Source of the DNA: Rhodopseudomonas palustris HaA2
Lineage (GTDB): Bacteria; Pseudomonadota; Alphaproteobacteria; Rhizobiales; Xanthobacteraceae
Length of the DNA: 64,000 nt
Direction of reading: 5' to 3'
Assembly: GCF_000013365.1 (NCBI RefSeq)
Contig: NC_007778.1
Span: 4,650,001-4,714,000 of the forward strand
Part shown: positions 17,389 to 26,134 of the stretch, piece by piece
How the letters are laid out: every line of letters begins with the position of its first letter
How positions within the stretch are numbered: the first letter of the stretch is position 1
The notes under the pieces: generated by a model
What the model was told of the DNA's origin: nothing
What the model saw: the letters and a program-made list of their open reading frames with translations, nothing else
Databases searched by the model: none
Translations under genes and position numbers: made by a program

Positions 17389-18510
17389 GTGATCCCGATT
17401 CTGTCGCCAACCCACACCAAAGCTCTGATCGACCGGTCCCGGCTGTTCGCCACGACAGCGTTCGACAGGGCCGACAAAGCCGATGCCACGGCCACGATCG
17501 ACTCCACGCTCTGGTCGGAGTTTCACCGGTCGGGGTTGGCAATGGCCGCCTTTCCCGAACGGCTCGGCGGCTCCGGGCTTTGTGAGAACGAGCGGCAGGG
17601 CGTGCTCTGCACGGTGTTACGCATGGTGGGCGCCGGCGACTTGTCGATCGCCCGGTTGTTCGAAGGGCACGTCAACGCGATCTCGCTGGTCTGCCGCTAC
17701 GGGACCGAGGCGCAGATCGCCTCCCTCGCGATCGATGTCGCGGATGGCGCAACCGCGGGTGTGTGGGGCGCTGACGATGCCGCCGGCCTGACGATCGTCG
17801 GAGCCGGCAACGCGGCCGAGCTGCGCGGCCGCAAGATTCTCGCATCCGGGGCCGGCTTCGTGACCCGCCCGATCGTGACGGCCAAGGCCGGCGACGATCA
17901 GTTGATGTGCCTGCTGCGGCTGGCGCTGGACTATCCTGTCGATCTCAGCGGCTGGACGGCGCAGGGGATGCGATCCACCGCAACAGGCGCTGTCGAACTA
18001 TCGGGCATTGCTGTCGGCGGGGACGAGATCGTCGGCGTGGCCGGCGACTTCATGCGTCAGCCATACTTCTCCGGCGGCGCGTGGCGATTTTGCGCTGCGC
18101 ATCTCGGTGCGATGGAACGGCTGGTCGACCTGTTTCGCGATCACCTGATCTCGCGTGGGCGCGGTGAAGACCCTTATCAGCTTCAACGCGTCGCGCATTG
18201 CGTGGCTGCCGCCCGAACCGCACGCTTCTGGGTCGAAGAGGCCGCGCGACGGTTCGGCAGCGACGACAAGGACGCGTCCGCCGTCGTTGGTTTTACCAAC
18301 ATGACCCGTATGGTCACCGAGCGCTCGGCGCTCGACATCATGGAAGCCGTGCAGCGTGGCGTCGGCCTTCCCTCGTTCATTCGTCCGAGTCCGATCGAGC
18401 GGATCTGTCGTGATCTGGCAACCTATCTGCGGCAGCCGGTGCCGGATCTTGCGATGAGCGACGCCGCGCGGAGCTGGCTCAGATCTTCCGTATCCGTCGG
18501 GGATTTCTGA
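17389..18510 (+). CDS. Acyl-CoA dehydrogenase family protein
   Basis: 373 residues with the overall helical/beta plan of an acyl-CoA dehydrogenase: N-terminal FPERLGGSGLCENERQG, the middle domain with GVWGADDAAGLTIVGAGN and the C-terminal four-helix region. The start is a GTG at 17389 and its ribosome site is weak, so the start is uncertain. No clear catalytic Glu can be assigned. It is followed after 1 bp by a PIG-L deacetylase, which suggests a biosynthetic role, perhaps oxidising an acyl or amino-acyl intermediate, rather than beta-oxidation. Confidence 0.75.
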   Translation: MIPILSPTHTKALIDRSRLFATTAFDRADKADATATIDSTLWSEFHRSGLAMAAFPERLGGSGLCENERQGVLCTVLRMVGAGDLSIARLFEGHVNAISLVCRYGTEAQIASLAIDVADGATAGVWGADDAAGLTIVGAGNAAELRGRKILASGAGFVTRPIVTAKAGDDQLMCLLRLALDYPVDLSGWTAQGMRSTATGAVELSGIAVGGDEIVGVAGDFMRQPYFSGGAWRFCAAHLGAMERLVDLFRDHLISRGRGEDPYQLQRVAHCVAAARTARFWVEEAARRFGSDDKDASAVVGFTNMTRMVTERSALDIMEAVQRGVGLPSFIRPSPIERICRDLATYLRQPVPDLAMSDAARSWLRSSVSVGDF

Positions 18511-18511
18511 T

Positions 18512-19252
18512 TTGACGACGGCCGAATATCTCGAAGCGGTCAGGCGCTTGCCCCTCGGCTCGCGGCACGACCTCACCGGCGGCGCGCCGTTCGTGCTGCT
18601 GTCGCCTCACCCCGACGACGAATCGCTCGGGGCCGGCGGGCTGATCGCGTGCGCCTGCGACGCCAGCGAGCGCGCCGATGTCGTCGTCATCACCGACGGC
18701 GGCGGTTCGCATCCGGGCTCACGGATGTACCCAAGGCAGCGTCTGATCGAAATCCGACGGGCGGAATTCGAAGCCGCCGGATCACTTCTCGGCGTGGCGC
18801 CGGACCGGATGCATCATCTCGGGCTTCCGGACACCAACGCGCCGACCTCCGGGCCGCCGTTCGAGACGGCGGTGAGCGCCATCGCGGAACTCTGCAGCCG
18901 CGCGGGCGCCAAATCGCTGTTCGTGACCTGGGACGGCGATCCGCATTGCGACCACCTCGCCGCCGCGCGCATGGCGGACGCGGTGCTGAGCCGGCTTCCG
19001 CATCTCGTGCTGTGGGCCTATCCGATCTGGGGCTGGCATCTCGATCCGGCGACGCCGATCGACCGCCCCCCGCCGCAAGGATTTCGGCTCGACATCTCGA
19101 CGTATCAGGACAAAAAGCGCTCCGCCATCGCCGCACACGTCTCGCAGATGACCGACCTGATCGACGACGATCCGGACGGCTTCCGCTTCACCGCAACAAC
19201 GCTCGCGCCATTCGTCGGCCCATTCGAGTATTTCATCCGGGTGTCGTCATGA
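18512..19252 (+). CDS. PIG-L (LmbE-like) N-deacetylase
   Basis: 246-residue zinc-dependent deacetylase. HPDDE (residues about 32-36) and PHCDHLAA supply the metal ligands and catalytic Asp of the PIG-L family, which removes acetyl from N-acetylglucosaminyl lipids or similar sugars. The start is the TTG at 18512, one base after the upstream stop, with GGGGA about 8 bases ahead. It overlaps the next methyltransferase by 4 bp. Confidence 0.87.
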   Translation: MTTAEYLEAVRRLPLGSRHDLTGGAPFVLLSPHPDDESLGAGGLIACACDASERADVVVITDGGGSHPGSRMYPRQRLIEIRRAEFEAAGSLLGVAPDRMHHLGLPDTNAPTSGPPFETAVSAIAELCSRAGAKSLFVTWDGDPHCDHLAAARMADAVLSRLPHLVLWAYPIWGWHLDPATPIDRPPPQGFRLDISTYQDKKRSAIAAHVSQMTDLIDDDPDGFRFTATTLAPFVGPFEYFIRVSS

Positions 19253-19827
19253 GCCGAAAGACCGCGACCATCCCGCCCGATTATTTCGAACAGAAATATA
19301 TCGCCGACATCGACCCGTGGCGCTTTCGCAGCAGCGCCTACGAGCGGGAGAAGTATCAATCGACGATCGAGGCGCTCGGGCGGTCGCGTTACGATCGCGG
19401 GCTGGAAGTCGGCTGTTCGATCGGCGTGCTGACCGGCCTGCTGGCACCGCGCTGCGACACCTTGCTGGCGATCGACGCCTCGCCGACGGCGATCACCGCG
19501 GCACGCGAAACGCAGCCTCCCAATGTGACCTTCGCCGTCGCGACTTTGCCGAACGATTTTCCGCCCGGGGACTTCGACCTCATCGTCCTGTCCGAGGTGC
19601 TGTACTACTTCGACAGCGACGACCTGCAGCGCGTGGCCGCGCTCAGCGTCAAGGCGCTTCGTCCCGGCGGCCAGATCATCATGTGCCATTGGTTGGGCGA
19701 AACCGATTATCCGCTCACCGGCCAGGCAGCAAGCGATCAGTTCGCGGATGCTGTTGCTGTCAGGCTGCCGGCTCGAGCCATCGTTCGCGACGCGACATAT
19801 CGGCTGGAACGACTGTCGTCGCACTGA
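19249..19827 (+). CDS. NodS-like class I SAM-dependent methyltransferase
   Basis: 192 residues. DRGLEVGCSIGVLTGLLA is the SAM-binding motif I, with an acidic residue after LLAID. The overall pattern (YFEQKY at the start, FDLIVLSEVLYYF) is that of the NodS family, which N-methylates sugars in nodulation factor synthesis. It overlaps PIG-L by 4 bp. Its last 68 bp overlap the 3' end of the convergent glycosyltransferase. The substrate is probably a deacetylated glycan, by inference. Confidence 0.82.
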   Translation: MSRKTATIPPDYFEQKYIADIDPWRFRSSAYEREKYQSTIEALGRSRYDRGLEVGCSIGVLTGLLAPRCDTLLAIDASPTAITAARETQPPNVTFAVATLPNDFPPGDFDLIVLSEVLYYFDSDDLQRVAALSVKALRPGGQIIMCHWLGETDYPLTGQAASDQFADAVAVRLPARAIVRDATYRLERLSSH

Positions 19828-20962
19828 GCGGCAGCCGCAGATGCCGTAGCACCATGGTCGCAACGGCGATCTGCCGCGGCAGATCGGACGGTCGCAACGA
19901 CCCGCCGCGGCGAAGAACCGGATTGTCGCGACAAAGCTGCTGCCACGCCTCGTCGAACGTAGCGCCTGGGCGCGGTGGCTGCTGAGCCGGAATATCCTGA
20001 ACCTGCCGGGCGCGATACCTTTGTTCGTCCAGCAGCCGGCGCAGACGTCCGCGATAGATGGCGCGGCGGGTCGCCTGCAACGCCGGCTCGAGATCGTCGT
20101 CGCAGGGCGCGTCCGGCATCGCGTGGCGCAGCCGCATCGTATCGGCGGCGCCGCCCTGCGCACGACCGTCGAGCCGGCACGACGTCGTCACCGAGACGGC
20201 CATGGAATGTCGCACCTTGAACCCCCCGCGGTCGAGCGCAGCGGTGAGGGCGGCATCCTCGCCCACCGCGCGCAGCGGCAACCCGCCGATGGCCAGATAG
20301 GCCTTCAACACCACGGCCAGGCTCGCGCCGGACGCGACACGGTGGTTCGGCCAGGGATCATGGCGGCGGGGATCGCAACGGGCGTCGATTTCGGCGATCA
20401 ATCTCAGATACGCGTCTTCGAGCCGACCGCGCGCCAGAAACGCCGGCCCGAGGCCGACCAGTTCGAGCGGTTCGGCATCGATGTATCCCGCAACGCAATC
20501 CACACCGCCGCTCAATTCCCGCATCGTCGTCGAGAACCAGGTCGGCGCTACGCAGCTGTCTGCATCGGTCGTGAGGATCACCCCGTCGGCTGCGCCACGC
20601 TCGGCGAGCCTCGCGGCAGCGAGATCCATAGCCGTCTTGCGTGCCGCGCCGGCCGAGAGTTGCGACGGCGGCAATTGTGCTTCGATCACGATGATCGGAT
20701 GCGGAATGCAGCAGGCAAAGTGACGGACCACCTCGACGGTGCTGTCGCTGCAATTGTTGGCGTAGATCAGAATTTCGAATGCCCCGGCGCGCACCGGGCA
20801 ACCGGACTCGTCGCGCTGCATCGCCAGCGCCGCCAGGCACCGACGGATCGTGTCGGCCTCATTGTGAGCAGGAATGGCGACCACAGCGCCGTAAGTCGCG
20901 GCGGAGATCCTGGTCGATGACTGTTCAAACACCGAAGTCTCTCTGAATGCAAAAATTGGCAT
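19760..20962 (-). CDS. Family 2 glycosyltransferase
   Basis: 400 residues. AVVAIPAHNEADTIRRCLAAL opens the GT-A fold, followed by TDADSCVAPTW and EDAALTAAL, the usual nucleotide-sugar and acceptor motifs. No obvious transmembrane helix is seen, so it is probably cytosolic or peripheral. The start at 20962 is the first ATG before the conserved domain. It converges on and overlaps the methyltransferase gene, and belongs by function with the PIG-L and NodS-like genes, although it is on the other strand. Confidence 0.82.
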   Translation of the reverse strand: MPIFAFRETSVFEQSSTRISAATYGAVVAIPAHNEADTIRRCLAALAMQRDESGCPVRAGAFEILIYANNCSDSTVEVVRHFACCIPHPIIVIEAQLPPSQLSAGAARKTAMDLAAARLAERGAADGVILTTDADSCVAPTWFSTTMRELSGGVDCVAGYIDAEPLELVGLGPAFLARGRLEDAYLRLIAEIDARCDPRRHDPWPNHRVASGASLAVVLKAYLAIGGLPLRAVGEDAALTAALDRGGFKVRHSMAVSVTTSCRLDGRAQGGAADTMRLRHAMPDAPCDDDLEPALQATRRAIYRGRLRRLLDEQRYRARQVQDIPAQQPPRPGATFDEAWQQLCRDNPVLRRGGSLRPSDLPRQIAVATMVLRHLRLPLSATTVVPADMSRRERWLEPAA

Positions 20963-21244
20963 GCATTCAAGCAGCAAATGTCGATTCTGTTCCCGTCCGG
21001 CGTGCGCCTGAACTCTCGACGATTCGCGTATCTCAGATGATACGATCACGACTGCGTAGGCGGATGACCGGCTGGGTATCCAGGCCGGCAGCCGCCCGAT
21101 CTGTCGGCGGAGTAACAAGAGGCCGGAGAGAAGGCTGGTGCAGGTCTCTGGCCTAATCGGCCAACACAATTGAGGTGCGGCGTCATGTTGCGCATGTGCC
21201 ACGCTCGATACGGTCGATCGTTTCGAACCGGCTGGAGATCGCAC

Positions 21245-22432
21245 GTGGATTTTGAACTGTCCAAGGACCAACAGGAGATCAAGGCGCGGGCGGCGGCCTT
21301 TGTCGACGAGGTGTGCCGACCACTCGAGGATCAATGGGGCATCGACGACTACGCCGTTCCGCACGACGTCTTCATGGACGTCGTGCGCCGGTTTCGCGAG
21401 TATGGTTTCCGGGGTCTCGCCGTGCCGAAGGACGCCGGCGGTCAGGGGCTCGGCACCATGGCGAAGTGCCTCGTCTACGAAGAGATCGTCAAATCGCCGG
21501 TGATGCACGGCCTGCTGACGACCTGGTCGGGGTTCCTCGATCCGCACCCGGCGCTGTACGTTGCCCCGGAATGGCAGAAGGAGGCTTATCTCTACCCGAT
21601 CCTGAAAGAGGACAAGTTCTACCACATCAATATTTCCGAACCCGGCGCCGGCTCGGACGCCGCCGGAATCGAGACAACCGCGGTGCGCGACGGCGACACC
21701 TATGTGATCAACGGCATCAAGCGCTGGGCGCCGCCGCCGAACCATCCGGGCATCACGCCGAAATATCTGCTCTGTTACGCAGTCACCGATCCGGGCAAAG
21801 GCTACGAAGGCATCAGCCTGTTTCTGGTGGACTATCCCAATCCCGGCGTCTCGGTCTTGCGCGAATACACCACGATGGCGCCCGGAACCTATCTCGGGCG
21901 GAGCTGCGACTATCAGTACAAGGACTGCGTCGTTCCGGCGAAGAACTTGCTCGGCGCCGAGGGCATGGGCTTCCGCTACATGATGGATCAGCTCAACCGC
22001 AACCGCACCGTGATCGGTGCCCGGCTCACCGGCACCGCGCGTTGGGCGCAGACCCAGGCGGTCAAGCGCGCACGCGCGCGCGAGACCTTCGGCAAGCCGC
22101 TGTCCGAACGGCAGGCGATCCAGTGGATGCTCGCCGAGTCCGAGATGGACCTCGAGCAGTCGCGGCTGATGGTCTACAAGACCGCCTGGATGCTGGATCA
22201 GGGGCTCGACGCACGCAAGGAAGCCGCGATGGTGAAGTGCTTCGCGCCCCTCGCCGCCTGCCGGGTGATCGATCGCGCGATTCAGATCCACGGCGGGCTC
22301 GGCGTGCTGCAGGAGAGCCGGTTCGGCCAGCTCTATTTCCAGAGTCGCATCGCGCAGGTCGCCGAGGGCACCACCGAGGTGATGAAGATGACCATCGCCC
22401 GTGAGGTGCTGCGCGCCAGCATGACGGACTAG
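21245..22432 (+). CDS. Acyl-CoA dehydrogenase
   Basis: 395-residue FAD-dependent dehydrogenase that desaturates acyl-CoA. Typical features are INISEPGAGSDAAG, the ETFGKPLSERQAIQWMLAESEMD segment and IQIHGGLGVLQES, with EGTTEVMKM near the end. The start is the GTG at 21245 giving VDFELSKDQQ, preceded by GGAG with 8-base spacing; the family normally starts near this sequence. A bidirectional terminator lies downstream (22459-22482) and the ABC binding-protein gene converges. Confidence 0.9.
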   Translation: MDFELSKDQQEIKARAAAFVDEVCRPLEDQWGIDDYAVPHDVFMDVVRRFREYGFRGLAVPKDAGGQGLGTMAKCLVYEEIVKSPVMHGLLTTWSGFLDPHPALYVAPEWQKEAYLYPILKEDKFYHINISEPGAGSDAAGIETTAVRDGDTYVINGIKRWAPPPNHPGITPKYLLCYAVTDPGKGYEGISLFLVDYPNPGVSVLREYTTMAPGTYLGRSCDYQYKDCVVPAKNLLGAEGMGFRYMMDQLNRNRTVIGARLTGTARWAQTQAVKRARARETFGKPLSERQAIQWMLAESEMDLEQSRLMVYKTAWMLDQGLDARKEAAMVKCFAPLAACRVIDRAIQIHGGLGVLQESRFGQLYFQSRIAQVAEGTTEVMKMTIAREVLRASMTD

Positions 22433-22458
22433 TCGACGCATCTTCCGCCAGCAAGGAA

Positions 22459-22482
22459 CGCCCGGCTTTCGCCGGGCGTTTT
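22459..22482 (+). terminator. Rho-independent terminator after the acyl-CoA dehydrogenase
   Basis: CGCCCGGC, loop TTTC, GCCGGGCG, then TTTTC. It lies between two convergent genes and may serve both. Confidence 0.85.
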
Positions 22483-22496
22483 CATTTGTCGCCGAT

Positions 22497-23702
22497 CTAT
22501 TTTGCGGCGTCGATCACCACGCCGATCGGCTTCCACCTGGTGCCGTCGAACTGCATCAACTGCTCCTGGCTCATCGGCGTGAAGTGAGTCGCGCTGGTGT
22601 TGAGCTTGATGCCGGGCAGCAGGATCGGCAGTTCCAGATCCTTGATGCTGGCCGCCTGCTTCATCAGGTTCTCGCGGGTCAGTTCGTCGCCGCAGGCCTT
22701 CAACACATGCTCGAAGGTCTGCGCGGTGGCATAGCCAAACACGTAATACGTCTCGGACGGATCGGCGTTCGGCATGTATTGCTTCATGAATGCCAGATAC
22801 TGTTTCATCCCCGGATCCTCGGCCCAGGCCGGATCGTTCGGGTCCTTGCGGAACGCGACCGTGATCACGCCCTTGGAGTTCTCCAGCCCTGCCGGCACCA
22901 GCGTGCTCGAGATCGAACCGGCGGCGTCGCTCAGCATGTGCAGCGCCTCCCACTTGGTCTCGGTCATCTTTTTGATCGCCTGCGCGGAGAACTTCGGCGT
23001 CGAGATGTTCAGGAACACATCGGCACCGGTCGACTTCAACAGCAAGATCTGGGAGTCGACCGTCGGCTCGGTGATCTCGTAGCTGAGCTCCTTGACGATC
23101 ATGCTGCCGGCCTTGTCGCCGAGCCCGTCGCGAAAGCCCTTGGCATAGTCGCGGCCGAAATCGTCGTTCTGATACAGCACCGCGACCTTGGCGTTGGGGC
23201 GTTCCTTGAGAAGATATTTGGCGTAGATCACGCCCTTGGCGTGGTTGTTCGGCTGCCAGCCCATCGACCACGGATAGGTCTGCGGCTCGGAGACGCGGTT
23301 CGCCCCGGTGCCGAGGAACAGACCCGGCACCTTCCTGGTGTTGAGATATTTCTGAATCGCAAAATTGGTCGGCGAACCGAAGGTGCCGACGATCGCCAGC
23401 ACCTCGTCGCTCTCCACTAGCCGGCGGGTCTGCTCCACCGCCTTCGACGGACTGTAGCCGTCGTCGAGCGAGACCAGGTTGATCTTGCGGCCGTTGACAC
23501 CGCCCTCGGCATTCAGCTTCTCGAAATACGCCGTCATCGCGCGCCCGATCGCGGCGAAGCTCGAGGCCGGGCCGCTATACGGCATGGTCTGCCCGATCTT
23601 CACCTCGGTGTCGGTCACGCCCGGTCCGTAATTCCCGGCATACGCAGGCGCGGACGCGACGATGCACGCGGCGGCGCACGCCGCTGCCATCAGCTTTTTC
23701 AT
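22497..23702 (-). CDS. ABC transporter substrate-binding protein, branched-chain amino acid type
   Basis: 401 residues. A signal peptide (MKKLMAAACAAACIVASAPAYA) precedes a type I periplasmic-binding fold starting IGQTMPYSGPASSF and containing VAVLYQNDDFGRDYAKG. Proteins of this group bind branched-chain amino acids, amides or aromatic acids. The start at 23702 is the ATG at the signal peptide. No permease or ATPase gene is adjacent, so it is an orphan component, which is common in this group of bacteria. The ligand is unknown. Confidence 0.87.
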   Translation of the reverse strand: MKKLMAAACAAACIVASAPAYAGNYGPGVTDTEVKIGQTMPYSGPASSFAAIGRAMTAYFEKLNAEGGVNGRKINLVSLDDGYSPSKAVEQTRRLVESDEVLAIVGTFGSPTNFAIQKYLNTRKVPGLFLGTGANRVSEPQTYPWSMGWQPNNHAKGVIYAKYLLKERPNAKVAVLYQNDDFGRDYAKGFRDGLGDKAGSMIVKELSYEITEPTVDSQILLLKSTGADVFLNISTPKFSAQAIKKMTETKWEALHMLSDAAGSISSTLVPAGLENSKGVITVAFRKDPNDPAWAEDPGMKQYLAFMKQYMPNADPSETYYVFGYATAQTFEHVLKACGDELTRENLMKQAASIKDLELPILLPGIKLNTSATHFTPMSQEQLMQFDGTRWKPIGVVIDAAK

Positions 23703-23770
23703 GCTCTTGTCCTGTCGGTGTTGGAGAGAAAGCCGGATCAGGCCGGCTGGAGATAGCGCTGCTTGAGCAC

Positions 23771-25444
23771 GTGCCCGAGCGGCTGATCGCCGACAAGCTG
23801 CGAACAGCGGAAGACGCACGGACCCAGCAAATCGGAACCGGCATCGAACTGATCGCGCGCCGCAAGGACGGCAGCGAATTCCCGATCGAGATCATGTTGA
23901 GCCCGCTCGACAGTCCCGAAGGCGTCCTGGTCACCGCTGCCATACGCGACATCTCGGAGCGTAAGGACGCGGAAAAGCACCTGGTGCAGATGGAGGGACG
24001 ATACCAGGCGCTGCTGGAGGCGGCGCCTGACGCGATGGTGGTGGTGAATCAAACCGGGGAGATCGTCCTGCTCAACCTGCAAGCGGAAAAGCAGTTCGCC
24101 TATCGTCGCGACGAACTGCTCGGCCAGAAGGTGACGAACATCATCCCCGAAGGATTCGCCGAGCGGTTGATCGCCGACCGGTTACGATCCAGGGAAGATG
24201 CATTGGCCCAGCACATCGGCGCAGGAATCGAGCTCACCGGCCGGCGAAAGGACGGCAGCGAATTTCCGATCGAGATCATGCTCAGCCCGCTGGAAAGCGA
24301 AGGCAGCATCCTGGTAACCGCCGCGATCCGCGAGATCAGCGCCCGCAAGCACATGGAGCGCCTCAGGGACGAATTCGTCGCGACCGTCAGCCACGAATTG
24401 CGCACGCCGCTGACGTCGATCTCGGGCTCACTCGGCCTTCTGGTGGGGCAATGGGTCGGCATTTTTCCGGAGCCCGCGGCGAGGCTCGTGGCCATTGCCT
24501 ACAAGAACAGCCAACGGCTGGTGCGCCTGATCAACGACATCCTCGATATCGAAAAACTCGGCGACGGTCGCGTGGTCTTCAATCTGTGTCGCGTCGACGT
24601 GCACGCCATTGTGGAGCAGGCGATCGAGAGCAACCGCGGATTTGCCGAAGGCTACGGCGTCAATGTCGGGCTCACCACCGCATCGAGGAGCAGCGACGTC
24701 AACGCCGACCCGGATCGCCTCGCGCAGGTGATTACCAACCTTCTTTCGAACGCGATCAAGGCCTCGCCTCCTGGTCGGGACGTCCTTGTCGCGGTCGAAC
24801 CACACGACGCGTTTGTCCGCATTTCCGTTCGCGATCAGGGCGACGGAATTCCAGCCACCTTCCGGCTGCACATCTTCGAAAAATTCGCCCAGGCGGATGC
24901 GACCGACGCACGACAGAAAGGCGGTACCGGCCTCGGCCTCAGCATCGTCAAGCAGATCGTCGAACGGCTCAATGGCCGGGTCAGCTTCGAAGACGCGGCC
25001 GGCGGCGGCACGGTGTTCTGCGTCGATCTTCCGGAATGGAAGATTCCGATCGATGAACGGCCGTCGGTTCCAAAGTATCGAGTTCTGCACCTCGATGATG
25101 ATCCCAACATTCTGGCGGCTGTCGCCCATGCCCTCAGCCCGGCAGCCCAGGTGATATCGGTCGGGTCCCTCCAGGACGCACGACGCATCTTGTCGGTCGA
25201 TCCGGTCGACATGGTCCTGCTGGACATCTCGCTCGGCGAGCACTCCGGGCTGGAATTATTGGCTGATCTGCACGACGCTGACGGTGAAGCCATCCCGGTT
25301 ATCGTCTTTTGCACCAGCCCGATCGAACTGACACCCGACGGACAAGTGCATGTGATCCTCGTCAAATCACGGACCCCGCTGGATTCCTTGCTGGCGTCGG
25401 TGCGGGACTGCCTGGCTCATCGCGAACATCGCGAGGTGGCATGA
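23771..25444 (+). CDS. Hybrid PAS-histidine kinase with C-terminal receiver; first PAS half missing
   Basis: 557 residues. Residues 1-65 match only the C-terminal half of a PAS domain; residues about 75-190 are a complete second PAS nearly identical to it (GRRKDGSEFPIEIMLSPL in both). HisKA follows with His208 (SHELRTPL), then HATPase_c (NAIKASPPG, GDGIP, GTGLGLSIVKQ) and a REC domain (LLDIS phosphoacceptor Asp). The first start is GTG 23771, and only 68 bp separate it from the divergent gene at 23702. The frame is open further upstream without a start codon. The first PAS therefore looks truncated. It overlaps the next regulator by 4 bp. Confidence 0.85.
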   Translation: MPERLIADKLRTAEDARTQQIGTGIELIARRKDGSEFPIEIMLSPLDSPEGVLVTAAIRDISERKDAEKHLVQMEGRYQALLEAAPDAMVVVNQTGEIVLLNLQAEKQFAYRRDELLGQKVTNIIPEGFAERLIADRLRSREDALAQHIGAGIELTGRRKDGSEFPIEIMLSPLESEGSILVTAAIREISARKHMERLRDEFVATVSHELRTPLTSISGSLGLLVGQWVGIFPEPAARLVAIAYKNSQRLVRLINDILDIEKLGDGRVVFNLCRVDVHAIVEQAIESNRGFAEGYGVNVGLTTASRSSDVNADPDRLAQVITNLLSNAIKASPPGRDVLVAVEPHDAFVRISVRDQGDGIPATFRLHIFEKFAQADATDARQKGGTGLGLSIVKQIVERLNGRVSFEDAAGGGTVFCVDLPEWKIPIDERPSVPKYRVLHLDDDPNILAAVAHALSPAAQVISVGSLQDARRILSVDPVDMVLLDISLGEHSGLELLADLHDADGEAIPVIVFCTSPIELTPDGQVHVILVKSRTPLDSLLASVRDCLAHREHREVA

Positions 25445-26130
25445 CGATTCGTGTCCTTCACGTCGATGACGAGCCGGACATTCGCGAGATTGCAGCGATC
25501 TCGCTCGGTCTGAATTCCGAGTTCATCACGCGCAGCTGTGGATCTGGCTCCGAAGCCATCGCGGTCGCCGCCGAATGGCCTCCCGACATCATCCTGCTCG
25601 ATGTCATGATGCCGGGAATGGATGGTCCGGCGACGCTCGTGCGCCTGCGCGCGAACGCGATCACCGCCGGCATTCCAGTGGTGTTCATGACGGCCCGCGC
25701 CCAGACCCGCGAGCTCGACCTGTTCCGCTCTCTCGGCGCCGTCGGCGTCATCCCCAAGCCGTTCGACCCGATGACGCTCGCGGCTTCGGTCCGCTCCCAC
25801 ATCGAACCGATCGGCAGCAAGCTCGCACGGCTACAGTGCGATTTTCTGCAGCGTCTCGACAACGATGTCGCCAAGCTGGAACGACTCGCGAACACTCTGA
25901 GGTCGGGGAAGGCGAGGAAAGCGAGCTTGAAGCAAATCGGCGAGATTGCTCACGGGCTCGCCGGCGCCTCCGGCGTATTTGGATTTCCGCAGCTCGGCGA
26001 CCTCGCGGCCGAGCTCGAACAGGCAATCTCCGACGGAGGTGTCGATTCTGTCGACATTGCAAATGTGCGTCGCTCGCTCGCTCTGCTGCTCGCAGGCATC
26101 AAGGCGCGTGACGCCCGAGCGAACTCGTAA
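25441..26130 (+). CDS. Response regulator with C-terminal HPt-like domain
   Basis: 229 residues. REC domain with acidic pair VDDEPD, phosphoacceptor Asp54 (LLDVMMPG), Thr in MTARA and Lys106 (PKPFDP). The C-terminal part (about 125-229) is helical with EIAHGLAGASGVFGF, where His171 matches an HPt phosphoacceptor. There is no DNA-binding domain. It is translationally coupled to the hybrid kinase (ATGA) and probably passes phosphoryl groups on to the receiver protein at 28020-28982 or another partner. Confidence 0.82.
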   Translation: MTIRVLHVDDEPDIREIAAISLGLNSEFITRSCGSGSEAIAVAAEWPPDIILLDVMMPGMDGPATLVRLRANAITAGIPVVFMTARAQTRELDLFRSLGAVGVIPKPFDPMTLAASVRSHIEPIGSKLARLQCDFLQRLDNDVAKLERLANTLRSGKARKASLKQIGEIAHGLAGASGVFGFPQLGDLAAELEQAISDGGVDSVDIANVRRSLALLLAGIKARDARANS

Positions 26131-26134
26131 CGTG

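Noticed and set aside
17389-20962. True nod gene cluster
   Set aside because: Only the methyltransferase resembles NodS; there is no NodA, NodB or NodC signature, and the deacetylase is PIG-L, not NodB.
19760-22441. 893-residue frame on the minus strand
   Set aside because: The upstream part is antisense to the acyl-CoA dehydrogenase at 21245-22432 and has shadow composition; the glycosyltransferase starts at 20962.
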